Positions 1 to 7,973 of a stretch of 64,000 nucleotides of DNA are shown here, piece after piece. Each line of letters begins with the position of its first letter. The stretch's first letter is position 1. The notes under the pieces are model-generated. The model had not been told where the DNA came from. It did no database searches and saw only the letters and a list, made by a program, of their open reading frames with translations. Both the position numbers and the translations under genes were made by a program. The DNA lies in the NCBI GenBank assembly GCA_964420285.1, contig CAYQTE010000006.1, positions 55,971-119,970 of the forward strand, in the 5' to 3' direction. The DNA comes from CAYQTE01 sp964420285 (GTDB lineage: Bacteria; Planctomycetota; Phycisphaerae; Tepidisphaerales; Tepidisphaeraceae).

Positions 1-1157
1 GCGTCATCGTTGGGAAATTCGCCGTCGGTGAGAAAGTATATCAACTGCGGCCGCTGGCTGAAGGCGGCGGTGATGGCGTTGAGGGGATCGGACCCGGCGT
101 GAACGTACATGTCGTCGATGAAGCGATAAGCGCGCGATTTGTTGGCGGCCTGGGCCTGCAGGAGGAACGTGCTGCTGAGCGGGAAGGTCTTGTCGTCATT
201 GAAGAATATCACATTGAACTGCTGGATGGGCTGCAGGCGGTCGATGGACTCTTCGAGCTTGCGTTTGAGCAGATCAAATTTCGTATCCATCGAGCCACTG
301 GCGTCGCAGATGTAGGTGACGGAGAGGGCATTGCCGCCCGAGCCCAGGAAGTTGGTCTTGGGTCCCAGGCCGTTGCCGCCGCCGGGCGGTCCCCAGGGCG
401 CGATCTGGCCGGTGCCGCCTATGCCGGTGGTGTCGCCCGAGCCGCCGCCGGAGAGGCTGCCGATGCCGCGGCCGGTCAGGCCCATCGCGATGGCGGTGGC
501 CGCGCTGTCATTACCGCTGCCGCCGCCTTCGAGGACATCGGCCAGCGAATCACCCGGCCGGTCGGCCCACCCGGTATGGTCGGCCGGCACGTCGCGGACG
601 GCGTCCTGGCCGGAATCGCGATTGGGATCGTCACCCAGTCCCGGATGCAGCGATCCGCCGGGCGTGCCATCCAATGCCAGGTCCGATGAAGGAACAATAA
701 TCTGCTCCTCTTCCTTCTGAACAAACTGCACGGCGGCTTTGTATGTGAGCAGACCCAGGACGATGACCACCACGTGCAGCGCCAGCGACGTGCCCAGGGA
801 TATTGTCGCCTGCGCCCATCGCTTTTGCAGTATCGACACTGGATGTTCCATAGGCCACGAATTGACGGCCGGTGGCGGCGGCGGTGGCGGGGCTGGCGGA
901 TCGGGTCTTCCTGCCTGCTCTGTCTGAGTACCGGGCGAGTGTGAGGCGCGGGCGATGAAATCGCGTGTTGTGCCCGACTGATCGGCGACCGGCACGGGCG
1001 GCGCGGCGTCGGGGACAGGTGGCGGGATCGGCTGCGATGCCGGGTGGATTACTTCCTGCGGCTTGGTGACGGGCGCCTCGACCGTCGCAAAGGACGGCAT
1101 CGGGGATTCGGCGAAGTAGTCACCCGGCGTGTTCGACATAGGTATTGGGCTGGCCAT
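1..1157 (-). CDS. VWA-domain membrane protein, 3' end outside window
   Basis: The minus-strand frame is open from the left edge to an ATG at 1157 (an in-frame TAG lies upstream; alternative ATGs at 1139 and 851, none with a clear ribosome binding site). About 385 residues are visible. The first 100 or so are Pro-rich and probably cytoplasmic. One membrane segment follows at about residues 119-139, then a Gly-rich linker. A von Willebrand factor A domain begins near 275 with the metal-binding motif DASGSM at 285-290 and the later strand YFLTDGEFP near the edge. The arrangement, short N-terminus plus a single TM plus Gly-rich linker plus VWA, is common in planctomycetes. The ligand cannot be read from sequence. 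The family call is secure, the exact start is not. Confidence 0.75.
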   Translation of the reverse strand, partial: MASPIPMSNTPGDYFAESPMPSFATVEAPVTKPQEVIHPASQPIPPPVPDAAPPVPVADQSGTTRDFIARASHSPGTQTEQAGRPDPPAPPPPPPPAVNSWPMEHPVSILQKRWAQATISLGTSLALHVVVIVLGLLTYKAAVQFVQKEEEQIIVPSSDLALDGTPGGSLHPGLGDDPNRDSGQDAVRDVPADHTGWADRPGDSLADVLEGGGSGNDSAATAIAMGLTGRGIGSLSGGGSGDTTGIGGTGQIAPWGPPGGGNGLGPKTNFLGSGGNALSVTYICDASGSMDTKFDLLKRKLEESIDRLQPIQQFNVIFFNDDKTFPLSSTFLLQAQAANKSRAYRFIDDMYVHAGSDPLNAITAAFSQRPQLIYFLTDGEFPNDD

Positions 1158-1263
1158 GTGCGGGCAAGTCGGCACGTTCGCCACGGCCGCTCCATCGGCC
1201 GCTTGACCCACCAATGGTAGCTATCGGGAGCGGGGCGTTCAACCTCGAACGTGCAGTGCGCGA

Positions 1264-2145
1264 TCAGCGTCGCGGATGAATCCAATATACGTAGAGGAGG
1301 ATGCCGGCGGCGTTGAGGAGTGTGGCGACGCCGATCTTGCCGATGGCGTCGCGCGCTGCGGGGGGGCAGGACTCGAACGGCTTGTTGATCAACTGCAGAA
1401 CGCGAACCAGCAGACCGACGGGCGGAGGGTTGTCCGGCAATGACGGGGCCGGTTCCGTGACCTCCACTGACCGATGAGGCTTTTGGCGCTGGGGGGGATC
1501 TTCGGCCGGGGGCACGACGTCTTCCTGCGGCTTCAAATCCACGGCTTGCTCGGCCGCGGCGGGGGCACGGGGCGCGAGCTGGTCAATCATGGCCGCCGTC
1601 TCGGCGGCTACCGCGACGGGTGGCCGAATATCCTCATGCCTTACGGCCGGGGAAACGGGCGACTCGATTTCCAACTCGCCGGGATCGGCGGCTTGGACGG
1701 GCAGCTCGGCATGCAGGTCGTCGGCGGCAGGACTGGCGATTGCGGCGGGTGAAGAATCAAGAGTGGGGTTTACGTCATGCGTCTCGGATGCCGGCTCATC
1801 CGTCGACGGATCGACCTCATTGATGAGACTGTTGACCGAAGAGAGAATCTCATCCAATTCCTGTGCTGTCGTGGATGACATGGCGTCGGCCGTCGCCTCG
1901 GCCTCGGGCTTCTCGTCCAGCGGTGACGTGTCAAAAGCCTTGGGCGAAAGCGGATCATTGGGAGCGTTGACCGCGGCGCCGGGCGGTGGCGGCGGCTTGG
2001 CGTCGGCCTCGGCCAGCAGGCGATCGATCTCGTCGCCGACCATTTCCGAAAGCAGATCATCCGCGCCACCGGCAGCGGTGGCGTCGGCCCGCGAGGCGGG
2101 TTCGGATTGAAGGGGATCGGGAAGATCGAGAACCGCGTTGGCCAT
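1264..2145 (-). CDS. Acidic Ala/Pro-rich protein with C-terminal membrane anchor
   Basis: This 293-residue protein is mostly low-complexity acidic Ala/Pro/Glu/Asp sequence. Only the last 50 residues look folded: a basic/hydrophobic block (LLVRVLQLINKPFES) and a C-terminal hydrophobic helix at about 271-289 ending in HPRR. That suggests a tail-anchored or C-terminally anchored membrane protein with a long disordered cytoplasmic region. I chose the ATG at 2145 because AAGGA lies seven bases upstream; a GTG at 2163 would add six residues. It is divergent from rsmE and lies just upstream of the VWA gene on the same strand. I do not recognise a named function. Confidence 0.65.
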   Translation of the reverse strand: MANAVLDLPDPLQSEPASRADATAAGGADDLLSEMVGDEIDRLLAEADAKPPPPPGAAVNAPNDPLSPKAFDTSPLDEKPEAEATADAMSSTTAQELDEILSSVNSLINEVDPSTDEPASETHDVNPTLDSSPAAIASPAADDLHAELPVQAADPGELEIESPVSPAVRHEDIRPPVAVAAETAAMIDQLAPRAPAAAEQAVDLKPQEDVVPPAEDPPQRQKPHRSVEVTEPAPSLPDNPPPVGLLVRVLQLINKPFESCPPAARDAIGKIGVATLLNAAGILLYVYWIHPRR

Positions 2146-2311
2146 TTGCAATCCTTCGGCCACGCATCGACAACTTTACCGGACCGTACCCGTCGACGCG
2201 CGACGCCTCCTGCGTCTGTTGTCGGACAACCTCACCGGCATGATAACCTGCCCGGCCGTGTGAGGCAATTATTCCTTGAGCCAATCGGATCGCCTTCCGA
2301 TAATCAACGCC

Positions 2312-3064
2312 ATGACGCGTCGGGTGCATGTCCAGTCCCTGCTGGCCGGTGATTTCGATCTGAGCCAGCGTGAATCGCACCACCTGCGCGATGTACTGCG
2401 TGTTTGTGCGGGGGAAATTGTCGAAGCGTTCGACGATGCGGGACATCTCGCCCGCGCAAAGGTCGTGCATGTCGGGCGAAACGAGGTGCGACTGCACATC
2501 GACGCGGCCGACATCACTACCGCAACCGCCAATCCGGATGGCCCGGCGATCATCATCGCCAGCGCTGTTCCCAAAGCCGGCCGGGCCGACTGGATGGTCG
2601 AAAAGCTGAGCGAATTTGGCGCCAGCGCGTTTGTGCCACTGTCCACGGCGCGGAGCGTGGTGAAGCCCAGCGGCGAGCACAAACCCGATCGCTGGCGGCG
2701 CATCGCCACCGAAAGCGCCAAGCAAAGCCGCCGTGACGGCGTGATGCACATCGACGCGCTGATGACGGTGCCCGATGCGCTGGAGCAGGCGAGCGGCGGT
2801 GGCGCGGCGACGGTGTGGATGACACCCGATACCAGTGCCCGGCCGGTTGCCGAGGTGTTGGATGAGTGTGCGGCCGCCGCGGCGGCGCGGGTGACGATTT
2901 TCATCGGCCCCGAAGGCGGATGGGCCGCGGCCGAAGCGGAAGAATTTGAGCGGCGCGGGGCGATCGCAGCGCGGTTTGGCGGAACGATTTTGCGTACCGA
3001 GACGGCAGCCATCGCCGCGGTCGCGTGGCTGGCCCTGCGGCGGCTGAAGAAATGGTCTGCGTAA
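2312..3064 (+). CDS. rsmE: 16S rRNA m3U1498 methyltransferase RsmE
   Basis: RsmE methylates N3 of U1498 in 16S rRNA with S-adenosylmethionine and belongs to the knotted SPOUT class. The 250-residue length fits the family. The N-terminal PUA-like domain carries SHHLRDVLR. The SPOUT domain has VPKAGRADWMVEKLSEFG, WRRIATESAKQSRR, the cofactor-loop motif IGPEGGW and the C-terminal knot ILRTETAAIAAVAW. The ATG at 2312 (MTRRVHV) gives the normal family start; an upstream TTG at 2276 would add 12 unrelated residues. It converges on the cold-shock gene downstream. Confidence 0.95.
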   Translation: MTRRVHVQSLLAGDFDLSQRESHHLRDVLRVCAGEIVEAFDDAGHLARAKVVHVGRNEVRLHIDAADITTATANPDGPAIIIASAVPKAGRADWMVEKLSEFGASAFVPLSTARSVVKPSGEHKPDRWRRIATESAKQSRRDGVMHIDALMTVPDALEQASGGGAATVWMTPDTSARPVAEVLDECAAAAAARVTIFIGPEGGWAAAEAEEFERRGAIAARFGGTILRTETAAIAAVAWLALRRLKKWSA

Positions 3065-3102
3065 TCGGCTCGCCTGGCAAACCGCTCGTGCGGCATTCTC
3101 CT

Positions 3103-3348
3103 TTACGTTGCGGCGGCTACTGTTGCGACATGGGCCGCGGGAACAGGCACGAGCCGGCGGACGCGCGTGGCCTTGATACCCTTGGGGCCGGTTTCGCTTT
3201 CGTACTCGACGCTCTCGCCATCGAGAAGTGTCCTGAAGCCCTCGCCTTCAATGACGGTATGATGGACGAAGATGTCCCTGCCATCGTCGGTGGAGATGAA
3301 GCCGAACCCCTTTTGGTCGCTGAACCACTTGATCTTGCCGGTGGCCAT
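3103..3348 (-). CDS. Cold-shock domain protein (CspA family)
   Basis: A single S1-like cold-shock domain of 81 residues that binds single-stranded RNA or DNA and acts as an RNA chaperone. The two nucleic-acid-binding motifs are present: RNP1 as KGFGFI and RNP2 as DIFVHH. A short Ala/Val/Pro tail (VPVPAAHVATVAAAT) follows the domain. The ATG at 3348 has AAGGAG eight bases upstream and gives MATGKIKWF; a longer reading to 3441 would add 31 residues foreign to the family. It stands alone, convergent with rsmE, with a long gene-free leader upstream. Confidence 0.93.
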   Translation of the reverse strand: MATGKIKWFSDQKGFGFISTDDGRDIFVHHTVIEGEGFRTLLDGESVEYESETGPKGIKATRVRRLVPVPAAHVATVAAAT

Positions 3349-3846
3349 GCGCCACTCCTTTCCAGACATGACATGTGCCGCGGCTGCCTGTGGATTTGAC
3401 GAATCACCCGAAATGCCAGGCGAACCGGACGGCCAAACCATACCAACGCGGGCGGCCGCGACAAAAAAATTCTATAATTGCAACGAGCCAAGTGACGGGT
3501 TATCCACAATTGACTGACGAGATTGCCCAGATTCCAACCGGCAGTGCGTCAATATGGCGAGAAGGCCGATCCTTGTGCTTTCTGACGCTGCGATTGCGAG
3601 CGATAAGAGGGCTTGCTCTTGTAACCTGTTTGTGTATAAGGTGTTACGAAATCAGCGCACGGTTTTTCCGTATTATTTGATTATTGGCGCAAGGTAAATT
3701 TTGCGTAAGTATCTGAAAATACCCGGACTTTACGCCACTGGCCGTCTTGCCGTCTGAGGAGTTTTCCACGGGTTTTCCACATGCCGATCACTTGATTTTC
3801 CCGGCTGGGCCGACAGACTATCGACCGCCCGGCATTCGCCGTCGAC
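3349..3846. other. Gene-free divergent intergenic region
   Basis: About 500 bases separate the cold-shock gene (leftward) from lptB (rightward). The stretch is visibly more AT-rich than its surroundings, with A/T runs near 3463-3480 and 3655-3720. Read leftward, TATAGAAT at about 3468-3475 could be a -10 box for the cold-shock gene, which would give it a 5' leader of roughly 110 bases, but I find no matching -35. No small reading frame with a ribosome binding site and no recognisable RNA gene is apparent. Confidence 0.5.
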
Positions 3847-4587
3847 ATGAACCTGCTCGAAGTGACCAAAATCGTCAAGTCGTACAACGGCCGCCGCGTC
3901 GTTGACGAAGTCAGCTTCCTGCTTTCGCAACAGGAGATTGTCGGCATCCTCGGCCGTAACGGCGCCGGCAAGACCACCACCTTCCGCATGATTCTGGGCA
4001 TGGCCCGCCCCGACAGCGGAGCGGTCGCGTTCAACGGGCAGGACATCACGCATTTGCCCATGTACCAGCGCGCCCGCCGGGGCATCGGATATCTCTCGCA
4101 GGAACGAAGCGATTTCCGGCGGCTGACCGTCTGGCAGAATCTCATGGCGATTCTGGAAACCCGCAACCTGACCGGAATCCAGCGGCGCCAGCAGGCCGAA
4201 CATCTGCTTTCGCAGTTTGGGCTGATCAAGCAGCGCAATCAGCTCGCCGAAACCGTCTCTGGCGGCGAGCGCCGCAAGCTGGAAATCGCCCGCGCCCTGA
4301 TTACCGATCCGATGCTCATCCTGCTGGATGAGCCGTTCAGCGGCGTCGATCCGATCGCCGTCGAAGACCTGCAGCGCGAGGTCCGCCGTCTCAAGCAGGA
4401 ATTCGGCAAGAGCGTCCTGATCACCGATCACAACGTGGCGCAAACCCTCAAAGTCTGCGATCGTGCCCTGATTGTTGGCGATGGCCGGATCAAGTTCGAA
4501 GGCACGCCCCGCCAGGTCATCAACGACCCCGGCGTTCGCGGCGAATACCTGGGCAACACCTTCCGCGGCGATGAATTTGATCAATGA
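3847..4587 (+). CDS. lptB: LPS export ABC transporter ATPase LptB
   Basis: Cytoplasmic ATPase that drives lipopolysaccharide extraction from the inner membrane with LptF/LptG. The 246 residues match the family length. Walker A is GRNGAGKT at 36-43, the ABC signature SGGERRKLEIARA follows at about 141, Walker B is LILLDEPFSGVDP, and the switch histidine sits in TDHNV. The segment IGYLSQE and the block HLPMYQRARRGIGYL are typical of LptB rather than amino-acid importer ATPases. No lptA, lptC or lptFG gene is nearby. It implies an outer membrane with lipopolysaccharide or a related lipid. Confidence 0.92.
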   Translation: MNLLEVTKIVKSYNGRRVVDEVSFLLSQQEIVGILGRNGAGKTTTFRMILGMARPDSGAVAFNGQDITHLPMYQRARRGIGYLSQERSDFRRLTVWQNLMAILETRNLTGIQRRQQAEHLLSQFGLIKQRNQLAETVSGGERRKLEIARALITDPMLILLDEPFSGVDPIAVEDLQREVRRLKQEFGKSVLITDHNVAQTLKVCDRALIVGDGRIKFEGTPRQVINDPGVRGEYLGNTFRGDEFDQ

Positions 4588-4613
4588 ATTCCGCCCGGCG
4601 CGCCAATGCCGGA

Positions 4614-5558
4614 TCATAAAAGACTGAACAGCAGATACGCGAACGGCGCGGCCAGCAGCGGACTGTCGATCAGGTCCAGAACGCCCCCGAAGCCGGGGAC
4701 CAGGCGCCCGGAGTCCTTCACGCCGGCGTCGCGCTTGATGAGGCTTTCCAGAAGATCGCCGGCCTGCCCGACAGCGCCGAGCACCACTCCCATCAGCAGA
4801 GCCTTGGGGATGGAATGGAACGTGTTGAGGTGATCGGACCAGATGCGCGTACACGCCAGCGAGACCAGCGCGGCGGTGAGCAGGCCAAAGAACAAGCCCT
4901 CCCACGTCTTGCCGGGGCTGAGCCAGGGGATGAGCTTGTGCCGGCCGAGGGTCTTGCCGCCGAAATAGGCGCCGATGTCCGTGGATTTGACGACCAGAAG
5001 GATCATGACCAATGCGGCGGTCGAGCCTTGAAAGCCGTTGGGATCGCGCGAGTGCTTGACGCGCAACGCCATGAGAAACCAGCACAGCCCGCCCAGGTAG
5101 AGCACCGAAAGAACCGTGCCGGCCATGTGCGCCATAGCCTGGTGCGCCTGCCGATGCCACGCCTGTCGCAGCGCGGCGGCGATCATGACGGCGACGATGA
5201 TCAGGGCCAGACTGCTGGCGGCCATCGGCTGGAAGAAGCCGAATTGTGTCATGAACGCGTGCAAACTCAGCAATGTCGTGCCGGCGACGGCGATGGATTT
5301 GTAAGGCGTGATGCGCTCGGCCGACAGCAGGCGGACCAGTTCGATGGTTCCAATCGGCAGGATGACGATCATCATGGCCAGGATGCCGGTTCCGGCCAGG
5401 CCGAAGTCTCCTTCGGCGTTATGCACCAATCCGACGCCGCCGGGCCGATCCGCCGAGTCGGTCCAGACCTCGACCTGGCGATCGAGCCAGAGGCAGACGA
5501 GCAGGCCGATCAGCATGAGGCTGCCGTAGATGAGTCGATGTCGTAGTGCTTCCTGCAT
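4614..5558 (-). CDS. cdsA: Phosphatidate cytidylyltransferase CdsA
   Basis: Integral membrane enzyme that makes CDP-diacylglycerol from phosphatidate and CTP, the branch point of phospholipid synthesis. The 314 residues contain about eight hydrophobic helices. The C-terminal family signature is clear: SLIKRDAGVKDSGRLVPGFG followed by GVLDLIDS. The frame stays open to 5897, but that extension overlaps the next plus-strand gene and is Arg/Pro-rich, so I use the ATG at 5558 (MQEALRHRL), which places the first helix near the N-terminus. It converges on lptB with a 26-base gap. Confidence 0.9.
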   Translation of the reverse strand: MQEALRHRLIYGSLMLIGLLVCLWLDRQVEVWTDSADRPGGVGLVHNAEGDFGLAGTGILAMMIVILPIGTIELVRLLSAERITPYKSIAVAGTTLLSLHAFMTQFGFFQPMAASSLALIIVAVMIAAALRQAWHRQAHQAMAHMAGTVLSVLYLGGLCWFLMALRVKHSRDPNGFQGSTAALVMILLVVKSTDIGAYFGGKTLGRHKLIPWLSPGKTWEGLFFGLLTAALVSLACTRIWSDHLNTFHSIPKALLMGVVLGAVGQAGDLLESLIKRDAGVKDSGRLVPGFGGVLDLIDSPLLAAPFAYLLFSLL

Positions 5559-5736
5559 TCGCGACCCTGTCGAATCCGGCGGGTCTTTTACCGGAAGCCG
5601 GCCGGGAATCATAGAGGCGAGGGGGAACAGCGGAGCCGGGGAGATTGGTTTGCGTAGCGCCGCACACTGGCGTACTGTTGCGGCAACCTTGGCCGTTCGG
5701 TAAACTCGTTTTCGCATTTCAAAATTGGAGGAACTT

Positions 5737-7872
5737 ATGGTCGGACGCGTTTTTCTCGCCTTGGTTGCGTGTCTGTGTCTCTCGGCCGCGGTGCTGGCCG
5801 CGCCGGTTCCCGTGCCCGGTGATATGCCCGTGCCCGTCGATCGTCTGCGGCCGGGGAATCTGGCCGTGCTGCCGATGACCGGCACCTGGCGGTTCAAACT
5901 CGATCATGGCGTCAGCCCGGCCGTGCGCGGTGAACTGCCCGCCGATTCGGCCGTTCCCGATTTCGTCTCCGCCGATGCCAACGGCACAGACTGGAAGAAC
6001 ATCCCCGTTCCGGCCAATTGGGAAATCGAAGGGTTCTCCACCCTCACCTATCAGGAACGCACTGGCAGACCCTCGACCGACATCGGCCTCTACCGCCGCG
6101 CCATGGATGTTCCGGCCACCTTCGCCGGCCAGAAAGTCATCTGGCATTTCGATGGCGCCTACGACGGCGCTGAGGTCTTCGTCAACGGCCAGCAATGCGG
6201 TTATCACGAAAGTGGCTTCACCGCGTTCGATATCGACATCACCAAGGCCATCAAGCCCGGCCAGAGCAACAACTTCGCCGTCCGCCTTTACAAGAACACC
6301 TCATCCGCATCGCTGGATCACGGCGATTTCTGGTGCCTCGGCGGCATCTACCGCGAGACGTATCTGGTCGCTCTTCCGCAGTTGCATGTGGACGATCTCA
6401 CCGTAGTCACCGATCTGGATTCCCAATACAAGGATGCCACGCTCAAGAGCACGGTCCGCATCGTCGGCCCGGCCGGGGCGCATTTCGTGCTCACCGGTGA
6501 TCTCTATTCCCTCGACGGCAGCCAAGTGGCCATCCCCGCGATGAGCCAAGCCGGCGACATCGGCACGGATGGCTCGGCCACGGTTTCACTCTCTGCCCTG
6601 GTGACCGCGCCCAGGCTCTGGTCGGCGGAGAAGCCGAATCTGTATTACGTGTTCTATCGCCTGTCGGATGACAACCAGACGGTCGTCGAGCGGGTTCAAG
6701 ACCGCATCGGCTTCCGCAAGGTCGAGCTGAAGAACGGTGTCTTTGAGGTTAACGGCGTGCCCGTGAAATTCGCTGGCACTTGCCGACACGAGGAGTTTTC
6801 TCCCTACGGCCACGCGCTGACCGAACAATGCTGGCAGACCGACATAACCCTCATGAAGGCGTGCAACATCAACGCCATCCGCACCAGCCACTACAACCAC
6901 GCCGCCCGGTTCCTCGAGTTGTGCGACGAGGCCGGGTTCTACGTTCTGGACGAGATTCCCTCCTGCTGGGTGGCCACCGAGATCAACAACGCCAGCCGCA
7001 CCTGGGCTTACACGTTCCGCTCCATGGAGACGCTCAATCGCGACAAGAACCGTGCCTGTGTCGTCGCCTGGAGCTGCGGCAATGAAAGCGGTTACGGCGT
7101 CAACAACCAGGCGGAGTTCGACTACGCCAAGGCCCACGATCCCACGCGGCTGGCGCTCATCTCGCAACAGAATCTGGATAAGAACCCCAAGACCGATTTC
7201 GAGGATTACCACATTTATCCCAACCCCACGATTGAGGAGGTCACGACAGGCGGCCGAGGCCAGAACCGAGGCCAGGCCCTCAAGACCCTCGCCTCCAGTC
7301 CCAAGCGCACCCAGTGCCCCGTCATCCTTACCGAATACGGCTCGGGCGACGACAAGACACTGGTAAACAACTGGAATTACATCTGGTCCACCGACGCCAT
7401 CGTGGGCGCCTTTATCTGGGAGTGGCAGGCGCAGGGAATGTACGACAAGTTCCCCGAACGCTGGGCCACCCCGGCTCCCGGCGCTCAAACCGATCTCCGG
7501 ACCGGCTACCGCCACTCCGGCGGCAATGGCCCGGTGAGCGCCGACCGCAAGATCCAACCCCTCTATTACGCCCTCAAACTCGCTCACAGCCCGGTACACA
7601 CCACCGCCACGGACGTCACGCCGGCCGGCGGCCAATGTGCCATTGCGTTACAGAACCGCTATTCGTTCACCGATCTCTCCGAGCTTGCCTGCCATTGGCA
7701 GGCGCGGGCCGGCGAAAAGGTGCTCGCCAGCGGCCAGAGCCATATTGACGCCAAGCCTCGCTCCTCGGTCAATGCAACATTCCCTGCCTCGGCCGGTATG
7801 GATACGCTGCATCTGGAGTTCATTCACCCCGACGGGCGGAGTGTTTACACTGTCGACTTGCCGGTGAAGTGA
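5737..7872 (+). CDS. Exported glycoside hydrolase family 2 (beta-galactosidase-like)
   Basis: A 711-residue exported enzyme with a signal peptide at 1-22 (cleavage after VLA). The order is that of GH2: an N-terminal jelly-roll sugar-binding domain (PANWEIEGF; HFDGAYDGAEVFVNG), an immunoglobulin-like domain, then the TIM barrel. The acid/base is Glu450 in CGNESGYG and the nucleophile Glu533 in LTEYGSGDD. It is shorter than LacZ, with no C-terminal beta-galactosidase small-chain domain evident. The ATG at 5737 is preceded by GGAGGAAC. Substrate (beta-galactoside, beta-mannoside or beta-glucuronide) cannot be settled from sequence. It is followed 100 bases later by a second glycosidase. Confidence 0.88.
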   Translation: MVGRVFLALVACLCLSAAVLAAPVPVPGDMPVPVDRLRPGNLAVLPMTGTWRFKLDHGVSPAVRGELPADSAVPDFVSADANGTDWKNIPVPANWEIEGFSTLTYQERTGRPSTDIGLYRRAMDVPATFAGQKVIWHFDGAYDGAEVFVNGQQCGYHESGFTAFDIDITKAIKPGQSNNFAVRLYKNTSSASLDHGDFWCLGGIYRETYLVALPQLHVDDLTVVTDLDSQYKDATLKSTVRIVGPAGAHFVLTGDLYSLDGSQVAIPAMSQAGDIGTDGSATVSLSALVTAPRLWSAEKPNLYYVFYRLSDDNQTVVERVQDRIGFRKVELKNGVFEVNGVPVKFAGTCRHEEFSPYGHALTEQCWQTDITLMKACNINAIRTSHYNHAARFLELCDEAGFYVLDEIPSCWVATEINNASRTWAYTFRSMETLNRDKNRACVVAWSCGNESGYGVNNQAEFDYAKAHDPTRLALISQQNLDKNPKTDFEDYHIYPNPTIEEVTTGGRGQNRGQALKTLASSPKRTQCPVILTEYGSGDDKTLVNNWNYIWSTDAIVGAFIWEWQAQGMYDKFPERWATPAPGAQTDLRTGYRHSGGNGPVSADRKIQPLYYALKLAHSPVHTTATDVTPAGGQCAIALQNRYSFTDLSELACHWQARAGEKVLASGQSHIDAKPRSSVNATFPASAGMDTLHLEFIHPDGRSVYTVDLPVK

Positions 7873-7973
7873 GGCTGAGAGGTTTCTCGGTGAGACGGGC
7901 CGGTCATGAACGCAAGTCGCCAGCGCTGTTGCGTTGCCGCCAGCTCGGGAGTTCGTTTTTCTGGAATCCATCT

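Noticed and set aside
3730..5160. 476-codon minus-strand frame
   Set aside because: Overlaps lptB and part of cdsA in another frame; both of those have clear motifs.
5668..5685. Sigma-54-like TGGCGTACTGTTGC before the GH2 gene
   Set aside because: The GG to GC spacing is one base too short.
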